The notes beneath the pieces are model-generated. The model saw only the letters and a list, made by a program, of their open reading frames with translations, had not been told where the DNA came from and did no database searches. 64,000 nucleotides of DNA from CAZRHH01 sp964599885 (lineage in GTDB: Bacteria; Chloroflexota; Dehalococcoidia; DSTF01; JACRBR01): NCBI GenBank assembly GCA_964599885.1, contig CAZRHH010000006.1, positions 1-64,000 of the forward strand, in the 5' to 3' direction. A program made the position numbers and the translations under genes. Below are positions 16,301-21,691 of this stretch, piece by piece. How positions within the stretch are numbered: position 1 is the first letter of the stretch; every line of letters starts with the position of its first letter.

Positions 16301-17736
16301 CCGACGCTGATGGCACCGCCACCAGCGGCGACACGGGCGACTCCAACGCCACGGCCACGGGCACGGCAGGGGACACGGGCGACGCCTCGTCCAACCCCGA
16401 CGCCGACTCCTCGGCCAACAGCGGTGATGGCGGCGACGGTGGCGACTCCGGCGATGCCAGCTCCGACCCGATCGTGATCTCCGGCGACACGGACACCGGC
16501 GACACCGGTGACACCGGTCACGCGGTCGCGATCAGCGACGATGACGGCGGCGCCCTGATCTCAGGCGCGCTCGCGGTCACCGGCGACTCCGGCAACAGCG
16601 GCGACTCTGGCAACTCCGGCGACGCATCCTCGGACCCCGACGTGGACTCCGGCGATGGCGGCGACGGCGGCGACAGCGGCGACGCTGACTCCGACGCTGA
16701 TGCCACGGGTATTGCTATCTCGGGCGACTCCAAGGCGAGCCCCGAGGCGTACTCCGGCGACACGGGCTACTCCGGCGACGCGGAAGCGAACCCTGAGAGC
16801 CACGCCTACAGCGGCGACTCCACGGCCCTTGCCCTCGCGGGCAGCGGCGACACCGGCGGTATCATCGGCATCGTCTCCGGCGACGACGGCTGCGGCGGTT
16901 GTGACAACAACTGCGGCGGTTGCGACAACCACGAGACGTTCGATGACAACTGCGGCGATTGCGGCGACTGGGAAGACGATGGTTGCGGTTGCGGATCTGG
17001 CGATGCCACCCTCGACGCCACCACCGGCGACTCCGGCGAAGCGATCGCAACAGCGACCGGCGGCGACACCGGTGACGCAGATGCCACGTCGACTGGCGAC
17101 GCGACCTCTGGCGACACCGGCGACTCCAACGCCACCGCAACCGGCACGGCCGGCGACACGGGCGACGCAACGTCGGACCCGACCGCCGACTCCTCGGCTG
17201 ACAGTGGCGATGGTGGCGACGGCGGCGATGCCGGCGAAGCCACCTCCGACCCGATCGTCGTTTCCGGCGACACCGACACCGGTGACACCGGCAACACGGG
17301 CCACGCAGTCGCCCTCAACGGCGAAGGCGATGGTGGCAACAATCTCCCGATGGCCGCTGGTGCGGGCGCGGGCGAGAACGGCGACGAGCCGAACGGTCTG
17401 ATCGGTGGCATCTCTGGTGCCCTCGCGATTACCGGCGACTCCGGCAACAGCGGTGACAGTGGCAACAGCGGCGACGCCTCTTCGGACCCCTACGTGGACT
17501 CCGGCGATGGCGGCGACGGTGGCGACTCTGGCGATGCTGATTCCGATGCCGATGCCACGGGTATTGCTATCTCTGGCGACTCCAAGGCGAGCCCCACGGC
17601 GGAATCGGGCGACACCGGCAACTCGGGCGACGCGGAAGCGAACCCCTACAGCCGGGCGCGCAGCGGTGACTCCAAGGCGTTCGCTCTGGCCAAGTCCGGC
17701 AAGACCGGTCGCCTATTGGCCATCTTCGGCTTCTAG
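7324..17736 (+). CDS. Giant exported Ser/Thr-Gly-Asp repeat protein
   Basis: One uninterrupted frame of 3470 residues starts at GTG, with GGAGG four bases upstream. A signal peptide occupies about residues 1-34 (hydrophobic core LGALLIAGVLGFVGLVGI, likely cut after VAEA). A 50-residue cap with two cysteines follows. The rest is strongly acidic and built of (S/T)G(D/N) triplets alternating with short Ala/Thr/Ile strand-like segments. The 13 full units begin near residues 219, 453, 675, 914, 1149, 1378, 1630, 1876, 2131, 2364, 2602, 2855 and 3086, and a partial unit begins at 3370. Each unit carries in order GNSGDSGNSGNASSDP, ATGIAISG, SGDTGDSGDAEANP, a GIVNGG strand with a variable Cys-rich loop, SGDTGDSNATATGTAGDTGD and VISGDTDTGDTG. 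No LPXTG, membrane helix or enzyme domain is seen; the last 28 residues are basic and end in LLAIFGF. A calcium-binding beta-solenoid surface protein or adhesin is my inference, not a family match. Confidence 0.85.
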   Translation: MRRILLPRLGALLIAGVLGFVGLVGIQSTGVAEAGSDPGWSPPPGVDWQICPGDDDVGSAISVALSHHGQASASCETGEGDGDPATGQSGNTVGIALADEGDATSSATSGNSGPSTGTATGGNTGSANSGSSGTANSGNTGGSNAASTGTSGDTGPASTAPGAGSDAGSGDGGSGGDAGDAGSDPLAASGDTDTGGTGGTGDAAAINEGGANGGAVAGTGDSGNSGDSGNSGNASSDPDVDSGDAGDGGDSGDADSDADATGVAVSGNSTANPVATSGNTGNSGNATSNPQASASSGNSTAGAVASSGNSGNVIGIAFADGGGNANVNATSGNTGAAVATATGGTTGSATSTATGTANSGATGDSNATANGTAGDTGNATSNPQSDSSATTGDGGTGGNSGNASADPTVISGDTDTGDTGGTGNSTAISQDFIDFVRESFAAILASLEAQAASGNSGNSGDSGNSGNASSDPDVTSGDAGDGGDSGDADSDATADGVAVSGDSTASPVATSGDTGDSGDATSNPEAHASSGDSTAGASAHSGDSGSVTGIVFSNGDANVNITSGNTGDAIATATGGTTGNASASATGNATSGDTGDSNATATGTAGDTGNATSNPVSNSSADSGDGGDGGDSGDASSDPTVISGDTDTGDTGDTGNAVAIADGGGNDVGGALASTGDSGNSGDSGNSGNASSDPDVESGDGGDGGDSGNADSDADATGVAVSGNSTASPHAYSGDTGDSGDAEASPTSNASSGDSSAYAGAHTGDSGSITGIVFGDDDCCNDDCGCGNSNGSATNLTATSGNTGAAVATAVGGDTGNATATSTGNATSGNTGDSNATATGTAGDTGDATSNPDADSSATTGDGGEGGDSGNADSDPTVISGDTDTGDSGSTGNAAATSSYGDVENGGGTAIASTGDTGNSGDSGNSGNASSDPDVDSGDAGDGGDSGDADSDADATGIAISGNSTANPHAYSGDTGDSGDAEANPESNAYTGDSDADAHASTGDSGHIVGIVNGDDGCGCDDHGSGNSTNVTIGSGDSGEAVATATGGDTGDATATSTGDATSGDTGDSNATATGTAGDTGDAETNPEADSSADSGNGGDGGDSGDASSHPTVISGDTDTGCTCSSGDAVAISEGGDYDGGISGAIATTGDTGNSGDSGNSGNASSDPYVDSGDGGDGGDSGDADSDADATGIAISGDSEASPEAESGYTGDSGNAEANPTSHADSGDSSATAQAGGCGCSGGDTGHVVGIVNGGSGSTTTTMTSGDGGDATATATGGDTGDADATSTGTATSGDTGDSNAEATGTAGDTGDASTDPSADSSATTGDGGDGGDSGNADSDSTVISGDTDTGDSGSSGDAAALYEGNGNGGISGAIAATGDTGNSGDSGNSGNASSDPDVDSGDAGDGGDTGDADSDADATGIAISGNSTANPHAYSGDTGDSGDAEANPDSHADSGDSDAYAGASTGDTGHVVGIVNGGDGCGCDNGDDDGSDTDVTLTTGDGGDADALAEGGDTGDATADADGDATSGDTGDSNATATGTAGDTGDAETNPEADSTADSGDGGDGGDSGDASSDPTVISGDTDTGDTGSSGDAAAISESGSSNGCNICPTTVENGDSVGGGLSGAIAVTGDTGNSGDSGDSGDASSDPYVDSGDGGDGGDSGDADSDADASGVAVSGDSTASPHASSGDTGNSGDAEANPDSHADSGDSTAIAGAATGDTGDITGIVNGGSDCGCDDEGDGSDTTADMTTGDGGDATSTATGGDTGDADATSTGTATSGDTGDSNAEATGTAGDTGDASTDPSADSSATTGDGGDGGDSGDASSDPVVVSGDTDTGCTCSSGDAVAINSGDGNGGYENGDQNGLVGGISGAIAVSGDTGNSGDSGDSGNASSDPDVDSGDAGDGGDTGDADSYAGSEGVAISGDSTSNPHAYSGDTGYSGDAEAKPDSHADSGDSTAIAEAGGCGCSGGDTGDITGIVNGGSGCGCDDTDGGSDTTATLTTGDGGDADALAEGGDTGDATADADADATSGDTGDSNATATGTAGDTGDAETNPEADSTADSGDGGDGGDSGDASSGPIVISGDTDTGDTGSSGDAAAINEGGSGECCAPALVNGDVNGLHGGISGAIAVTGDTGNSGDSGDSGNASSDPDVESGYGGDGGDSGDADSDADAKGVAISGDSEASPHASSGDTGDSGDAEAKPDSHADSGDSTAVAGAATGDTGDITGIVNGGSDCGCDHSDGGSDTTADMTTGDGGDAIATATGGDTGDADATTDADATSGDTGDSNAEATGTAGDTGDASTDPSADSSATTGDGGDGGDSGDADSDPIVISGNTDTGDTGSSGDAAATHEGDGGLISGAIAVTGDTGNSGDSGNSGDASSDPDVSSGDAGDGGESGDADSYADATGIAISGDSEANPHAYSGDTGDSGDAEAKPDSHADSGDSTAIAEAGGCGCHGGDTGDITGIVNGGSGCGCDDTDGGSDTDATLTTGDSGDADALAEGGDTGDATADADGEATSGDTGDSNATATGTAGDTGDAETNPEADSTADSGDGGDGGDSGDASSDPIVISGDTDTGCTCSSGDAVAINDGGSSLISGAIAVTGDTGNSGDSGNSGDASSDPYVDSGDGGDGGDSGNADSDADAFGKAISGDSKASPEAQSGDTGDSGDAEANPDSSAYSGDSTAIAGAATGDSGDIIGVVNGGSGCGGCDDSCGGCDNWTDDTDCGCAGGNDTTADMTSGDSGDAISTATGGDTGDADATSTGTATSGDTGDSNAEATGTAGDTGDASTDPSADSSATTGDGGDGGDSGDADSDPIVISGSTDTGDSGSTGHAVAINGDDDNGLGGLISGAVAVTGDSGNSGDSGNSGDASSDPDVSSGDAGDGGDTGDADSDADATGIAISGDSKASPEAYSGDTGNSGDAEANPESKASSGDSTALAGAHSGDTGGIIGIVNGGSGCGCDGSGDTSATLTTGDSGVADALAEGGDTGDATADADGTATSGDTGDSNATATGTAGDTGDASSNPDADSSANSGDGGDGGDSGDASSDPIVISGDTDTGDTGDTGHAVAISDDDGGALISGALAVTGDSGNSGDSGNSGDASSDPDVDSGDGGDGGDSGDADSDADATGIAISGDSKASPEAYSGDTGYSGDAEANPESHAYSGDSTALALAGSGDTGGIIGIVSGDDGCGGCDNNCGGCDNHETFDDNCGDCGDWEDDGCGCGSGDATLDATTGDSGEAIATATGGDTGDADATSTGDATSGDTGDSNATATGTAGDTGDATSDPTADSSADSGDGGDGGDAGEATSDPIVVSGDTDTGDTGNTGHAVALNGEGDGGNNLPMAAGAGAGENGDEPNGLIGGISGALAITGDSGNSGDSGNSGDASSDPYVDSGDGGDGGDSGDADSDADATGIAISGDSKASPTAESGDTGNSGDAEANPYSRARSGDSKAFALAKSGKTGRLLAIFGF
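7978..17733 (+). repeat. Coding tandem array, 13 units of 666-852 bp plus a partial 14th
   Basis: DNA units start at 7978, 8680, 9346, 10063, 10768, 11455, 12211, 12949, 13714, 14413, 15127, 15886, 16579 and 17431 (partial). Length differences come mainly from the loop after GIVNGG and from the joint before the next unit. Neighbouring copies differ by many synonymous changes (GGC/GGT, GAC/GAT, TCC/AGC), while some distant copies share long near-identical stretches. For example, the Cys loop before GDITGIVNGG in the units at 12949 and 14413 is almost the same. From about 10768 on, units alternate between two subtypes. The pattern suggests growth by duplication of two-unit blocks. Confidence 0.85.
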
Positions 17737-17773
17737 GCCTGGTACTGCCTGACCGTCATCGACGGCAACGAGT

Positions 17774-17810
17774 GCGGGAGAGTCCGAAAGGACTCTCCCG
17801 CCTCGCTTTT
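17774..17810 (+). terminator. Strong intrinsic terminator after the giant repeat gene
   Basis: A perfect 12-bp stem (GCGGGAGAGTCC at 17774-17785 and its complement at 17790-17801) closes a GAAA tetraloop and is followed by CTCGCTTTT. The T run is short but the stem is very stable. It lies 38 bases after the stop of the giant gene and separates it from the convergent patatin gene. Confidence 0.85.
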
Positions 17811-17848
17811 CCCTGATCGTAATCGGGTGATGGGGGAAGGCTGGATAG

Positions 17849-18718
17849 CTATAGCCAGAAGCCGCCGAGGCGCTCCGCTTCGTCGCGTCCCTGCCTCAGG
17901 CCGATGTCCGCGGCTTCCTCCCTGCGCGTGAAGTCCATCACGTTGACGCCGAGCTTCTGGGAGAACTCGTCGTTCGGCTGGACCACTTCGACGCTGCTGC
18001 CAGATGCCCGTAGCGCATCGAGCTCCGCCTGGAACCGCTGGCGTATCGTCTCGCCGATCGCGCCGCCGCCGCTCGTCGAGCCCGTCACCGGCACGACGAG
18101 CACCCGCTCATACGACGCTGCGAGCGAGGCGTTCGTAGTCGAGCCGAGGCCGCCATCCATGTACCGGCGGCCGTTGATGGTGACCGGTGGGTAGATCCCC
18201 GGAACGGCGCAGCTCGAGGCGACAGCGCGGCTGAGCGGGACGCCCGACGCCCGATCCCAGACGACGAACGCGCCATCGGCCGTGTCGATAGCGGTACACG
18301 CGTAGTCACGGGTTGGCCAGGCATCCGTGTCCATGCCTTCAAGCGCGATGAAGCCCGCAAGCCATTCGTCCTCGGCCCCCGTGTCCGCCTGTAGTGCGAA
18401 GCTGCCCATCTCCGCCCGGAGTTCCTGGAGGGGCCGCTCCGAAGTGAACAGCTCGATGAAGCGTCCGATCAAGCCGCTCATATCGACCGGGGCAGCCGTC
18501 CGCGCTTCCTGTTCTGCCCGCGCCACAAGACGTTCGTGCAGTTCTCGCGGCGTTCGGCCAAGGGCCAGGTACGCGCCGACGACCGAACCCGCAGACGTCC
18601 CGACGAACAGATCAGCCGCAGAAAGGTCGACCCCACGCTCGGCCAGCCCCGCGATCAACCCCGCCTCCCAGGCGATCCCGACGGGCCCTCCGCCCCCCAA
18701 TACCAATGCTCGCGCCAT
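17849..18718 (-). CDS. Patatin-like phospholipase family protein
   Basis: This 289-residue patatin-fold acyl hydrolase is complete for the family. The oxyanion-hole glycines are GGGGPVG at 8-14, the nucleophile Ser42 lies in GTSAG, and the catalytic-dyad Asp188 lies in the DGG motif (YMDGGLGS). No signal peptide is seen, so it should act in the cytosol or at the inner membrane face on phospholipid or other acyl esters. The start at 18718 has AGGAG six bases upstream. It converges with the giant repeat gene and is transcribed alone, although the possible small membrane gene lies upstream on the same strand. Confidence 0.88.
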   Translation of the reverse strand: MARALVLGGGGPVGIAWEAGLIAGLAERGVDLSAADLFVGTSAGSVVGAYLALGRTPRELHERLVARAEQEARTAAPVDMSGLIGRFIELFTSERPLQELRAEMGSFALQADTGAEDEWLAGFIALEGMDTDAWPTRDYACTAIDTADGAFVVWDRASGVPLSRAVASSCAVPGIYPPVTINGRRYMDGGLGSTTNASLAASYERVLVVPVTGSTSGGGAIGETIRQRFQAELDALRASGSSVEVVQPNDEFSQKLGVNVMDFTRREEAADIGLRQGRDEAERLGGFWL

Positions 18719-18874
18719 ACGGCTCTCCTATGCCCTGGTCGGAAACTGCGCGTGGTGGACGACTCAGCGTGCCAGCGTCGTCCGCCGGAGCTAACCGTAG
18801 CGCCGCTTCTCCTCGGGAGGGAACCGGCACAGGATGTGTTCAACCCGACTGTACGGGGTTGGCGCGGACTTCCG

Positions 18875-19027
18875 CTACCGTCGGAGCGCCGTTTGCACGA
18901 TCAGGCCGGAGCCGTGAAGCAGCATCGTGAGATAGAAGTAGCCGGGGCCGAGTACGATCCCGATCGCCGTGTAGGCGAGGACCGTCGCGATGGCCGCGTC
19001 TCCGTGGCGGAAGAGCCAGCGTGTCAT
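18875..19027 (-). CDS. Possible 50-residue membrane protein
   Basis: A small frame reads MTRWLFRHGDAAIATVLAYT and continues through a hydrophobic stretch (IGIVLGPGYFYLTMLL) to a basic end and TAG. It has the inside-positive, one-helix or hairpin form of a small membrane protein. It fills most of an otherwise unexplained 360-bp gap between the patatin and FHA genes. No good ribosome site precedes it, because the upstream bases form an inverted repeat instead. I recognise no family. It could be a chance frame, and the other frames here are Arg-rich shadows. Confidence 0.4.
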   Translation of the reverse strand: MTRWLFRHGDAAIATVLAYTAIGIVLGPGYFYLTMLLHGSGLIVQTALRR

Positions 19028-19050
19028 CGGAGATGATCATAAGATCTCCG
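19028..19050. promoter_or_regulatory. 7-bp perfect inverted repeat before the small frame
   Basis: CGGAGAT at 19028-19034 and ATCTCCG at 19044-19050 flank nine bases and end directly at the start codon of the small minus-strand frame. It could be an operator or a short hairpin masking the start. There is no further support. Confidence 0.3.
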
Positions 19051-19078
19051 ATCGAGAATTGCAATAGCGCTTGTGCGG

Positions 19079-19720
19079 TTATTCCGAACTGCGGCGCCGC
19101 AGACGATCGCGAAACCGCAGGTCGTCCTCGCTCGGCGGCAGGAAATTGAGGTCTGGCGCCTGCTTGTCTCCGGCGAGCCGGGCATCGGCCTCAGCCGCAG
19201 CGTCCGCCGCGGCATCGCGCGGCGCCGGCCCGGCGCGAAACTCCAGCCGGTGCGCGCCCCACTCAAGTTCGTCGCCGTCCTCCAGCACGATGATCGGGAG
19301 CGTCGGCCGCGTGCCACCGATGCGGATGCCACCGCTGTGACGCACCATAAAGTGCTCGCCCTGCGCCCAGATCGTGGCGATCACCGGCGTCCGGCTCCGC
19401 TCTTCCGCTTCGTTCGCCTCGATGTCGAGCACGACGCTGCGTCCCGCGAGCGATAGCTGATCGCCTTCGCGCCGCCCTTGGGTGAACGTGAGATATCCCT
19501 GGAGGATGTACGCCTCGCCCGCCTCCGGCTCCGGGGTCGGGCCGTCAGGGCCAAACTGGCCGTCGCTCTCACTGAGGCCCCGCAAGCGGTCGTTGATCGT
19601 CTCTTCGGCGCGAGCGTCCTCCTCGCGTTGGCGGCCGCCAAACCAGCCGCCGCGCTTCGATGCGCCGCCCCCGTCCGAGTCCGGCGGCGGCTTCTGTGCA
19701 TTGTCGTCGGAACCCGTCAT
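19079..19720 (-). CDS. FHA-like domain protein at the end of the Tad operon
   Basis: From ATG 19720 the protein has 213 residues. An N-terminal region of about 60 residues is charged and Gly/Pro-rich. A forkhead-associated-like beta sandwich follows at about 70-165, including the late strands GGTRPTLPIIVLEDGDELEWG and HRLEFR, and then a charged tail rich in Ala/Asp/Arg. FHA domains bind phosphothreonine peptides, but the usual early GR..S..H signature is weak here, so binding is uncertain. An earlier ATG at 19810 overlaps the tadC stop as ATGA and may be used by translational coupling. I prefer 19720 because the sequence before it does not look protein-like. Its position next to tadC suggests a role in controlling or scaffolding the pilus. 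Confidence 0.65.
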   Translation of the reverse strand: MTGSDDNAQKPPPDSDGGGASKRGGWFGGRQREEDARAEETINDRLRGLSESDGQFGPDGPTPEPEAGEAYILQGYLTFTQGRREGDQLSLAGRSVVLDIEANEAEERSRTPVIATIWAQGEHFMVRHSGGIRIGGTRPTLPIIVLEDGDELEWGAHRLEFRAGPAPRDAAADAAAEADARLAGDKQAPDLNFLPPSEDDLRFRDRLRRRSSE

Positions 19721-19806
19721 GGAATGCTCGCTGCTCGTGGTGGCCGGGTAATCAGATGTCTTGCCGTGCGCGTTGCCCGGCGGATCGCCCGCCCAGCGTA
19801 CCGGCT

Positions 19807-20709
19807 TCATTGCCCACCGAGCGTGCCCCATGCATCAATGGCAAGCGGGCCAAGTACCACGATGAACAGGGACGGCATGACGAAGAATACCAGCGGAAAC
19901 ACCATCTTCGGCGCCGCCTTGCGCGCCGCCTGCTCCGCGTGCTGGCGCCGCCTGATGCGCAACTGACGCGACTGCGTCCGCAGCACATCCGCGACCCGCG
20001 TCCCCATCGATTCCGCCTGGATCACCGATTGTACGAACACATTGAAGTCGGGCAGGTCGATGCGCTCTGCCATCGCTGTCAGCGCCTCTTTGCGCGTCTG
20101 CCCCAGCGCCTTCTCCTGCAGCATGCGCTTAATCTCATCGCCCACCGGCCCGCGCTGGCGGTCCGAGACGCGCTGAAAGCCCGAGTCAAGGCTGAGGCCC
20201 GCTTCGACGCACGTCGTCAGCAGGTCGAGGCTGTCGGGCAGCGCCTTCAGAATCTTGTCCTGCCGGTCGTGCGAGCGGCGCCGCAGCACCAGCAGCGGAA
20301 ACGCGAACCCAAACAGCGCAGCCAGCGGAATCAGCATGAGCGCTTGGGCGGTTGGCGCTCCCCCAGAACCGAACACCAGCGCCACGAACGCAGCCGCCGG
20401 CAATGCCGTCGTCGTGACGAGCAAAATCGAGAGGAACGCAGGCAGCCCCATGTGGCTGTCCGAAACGAGCAGCCACTGCCGGATGCGGCCGATCAATGCC
20501 ACGGGCAGCATGTTGGTCACACGTAGCAGTAGCGCGTGGATCGCCGGAAACATCACGCGCTGGCTAAACGGATCGTCCTTCTCGACGGCCTGACGGCGCT
20601 CCGCCGTGAGCGCGCGCATGCGCTCCTCCATCATGTTGCGGCTGCGCAGATACCACGCGCCGAACAGCGTGAACGAACCGAGCAGTGCTAACGCCGTCGC
20701 GATGGGCAT
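19807..20709 (-). CDS. tadC: Tad pilus inner-membrane platform protein TadC
   Basis: This 300-residue protein belongs to the type II secretion F (GspF) family. It has an N-terminal membrane helix (ATALALLGSFTLFGAWYL) and a charged stretch with ERMRAL. Central helices near 90-140 are followed by the T2SF cytoplasmic four-helix region (LPDSLDLLTTCVEAGLSLDS, then a QAESMGTRVADVLRTQSRQL motif), and the C-terminus is hydrophobic. In Tad/Flp pili TadB and TadC form the inner-membrane base driven by the CpaF ATPase. It starts one base after the tadB stop, so it is clearly in the same operon. Confidence 0.93.
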   Translation of the reverse strand: MPIATALALLGSFTLFGAWYLRSRNMMEERMRALTAERRQAVEKDDPFSQRVMFPAIHALLLRVTNMLPVALIGRIRQWLLVSDSHMGLPAFLSILLVTTTALPAAAFVALVFGSGGAPTAQALMLIPLAALFGFAFPLLVLRRRSHDRQDKILKALPDSLDLLTTCVEAGLSLDSGFQRVSDRQRGPVGDEIKRMLQEKALGQTRKEALTAMAERIDLPDFNVFVQSVIQAESMGTRVADVLRTQSRQLRIRRRQHAEQAARKAAPKMVFPLVFFVMPSLFIVVLGPLAIDAWGTLGGQ

Positions 20710-20710
20710 C

Positions 20711-21691
20711 CTAGATCTCCACGTCCACGATACGTCTGATGGTGATGAATCCGAGGAACTGCAGCCCCGCCCCGATCCCCAGCAGGATCAGTCCGGCGTT
20801 CGTCGTGAACAGTAAGCTCGTCTGGTCCCAGTTGAGCAGCGAGAACGCGCCGAGAAGCAGCACCGGCCACAGCGAGAGCACGAGGCCGGAAAACCGCTGC
20901 TGCGCCGTCATCGTCTTCACTTCGCCGCTCAGCCGGTCGCGCTCGCGGATCTGTTCCGCCACCGTTTCGAGGATCTCCGCCAGGTTGCCGCCCGCCGTGC
21001 GTTGTACCAGCACCGCCGTCACGACGAGATTCATCTCATCCGTGTCGACGCGCGCAAGCAGTCCCAGCAGCGCTTCCTCGATCGACGAGCCCACGCTCAT
21101 GTCGACCTTCGCGCGCGCGAATTCGTCGGCGATCGGCGGCTCCATCTGGTCGGCGACGATCTCGAACCCGTGTTGAAAGGCGAACCCGGCACGCATCGAA
21201 TTCGCGATCATCTGCGCCGCTTCCGGAAGTTGCCGCGCGATCTCCTCGCGGCGCCGGTTGCGCTCGCCGTTCAGCCACACCGCGGGCAGCATGAACGCCA
21301 GGCCCGCGCACGCGATGCCAAGGACGAACGACGCGGACGAGCGCCCCGCCAGCGAGACGCCGGCGAACGCGAGAAACGCCAGCGCGAAGCGCCCGATGAC
21401 GTACTCGCCGACGCGCAGCCGAAGACCCGCTTGCTCGATCTCCAGCGACATGCGCTGCGCCCAGTCACTCTCCAGCAGGAAGTCACGCAACAGCGGCAGG
21501 CTCGATGGCCCGCGCCGCCGCAGTTCGTCCCACGAGAGTCCGCGCTTCGCGGTTTCCGGCTCATCGCTGAGGCGCCGGATCCGCTGTTCGACAGCGGGGC
21601 CTTTCGGACGCGCCATGTACCAGACGGCGCCCAGCGCTACCGCACCGAATACCGAGAGCGCAGCCAGCAACTGCCACGCCAGCGCCATCAT
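20711..21691 (-). CDS. tadB: Tad pilus inner-membrane platform protein TadB
   Basis: This 326-residue GspF-family membrane protein has one N-terminal helix (LLAALSVFGAVALGAVWYM), a pair of helices near 115-155, and the conserved cytoplasmic motif QLPEAAQMIANSMRAGFAF. The region VQRTAGGNLAEILETVAEQIRERD is characteristic of TadB, and two C-terminal helices follow. With TadC it forms the assembly platform of the Flp pilus. The ATG overlaps the end of cpaF by four bases (ATGA), implying translational coupling. Confidence 0.94.
   Translation of the reverse strand: MMALAWQLLAALSVFGAVALGAVWYMARPKGPAVEQRIRRLSDEPETAKRGLSWDELRRRGPSSLPLLRDFLLESDWAQRMSLEIEQAGLRLRVGEYVIGRFALAFLAFAGVSLAGRSSASFVLGIACAGLAFMLPAVWLNGERNRRREEIARQLPEAAQMIANSMRAGFAFQHGFEIVADQMEPPIADEFARAKVDMSVGSSIEEALLGLLARVDTDEMNLVVTAVLVQRTAGGNLAEILETVAEQIRERDRLSGEVKTMTAQQRFSGLVLSLWPVLLLGAFSLLNWDQTSLLFTTNAGLILLGIGAGLQFLGFITIRRIVDVEI

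Noticed and set aside
7361..17304. Many long open frames on both strands within the giant repeat gene, some over 500 codons
   Set aside because: They arise because the GC-rich repeat has almost no stop codons in any frame. Their products are monotonous Arg/Val/Ala or Pro/Ser/Glu strings without starts, ribosome sites or domains.
7978..17733. RTX-type or collagen-like repeat assignment of the giant protein
   Set aside because: The GGxGxDxxx nonapeptide ladder and strict G-X-Y pattern are not kept; SGD triplets are broken by longer strand-like segments, and no type I secretion tail is present.
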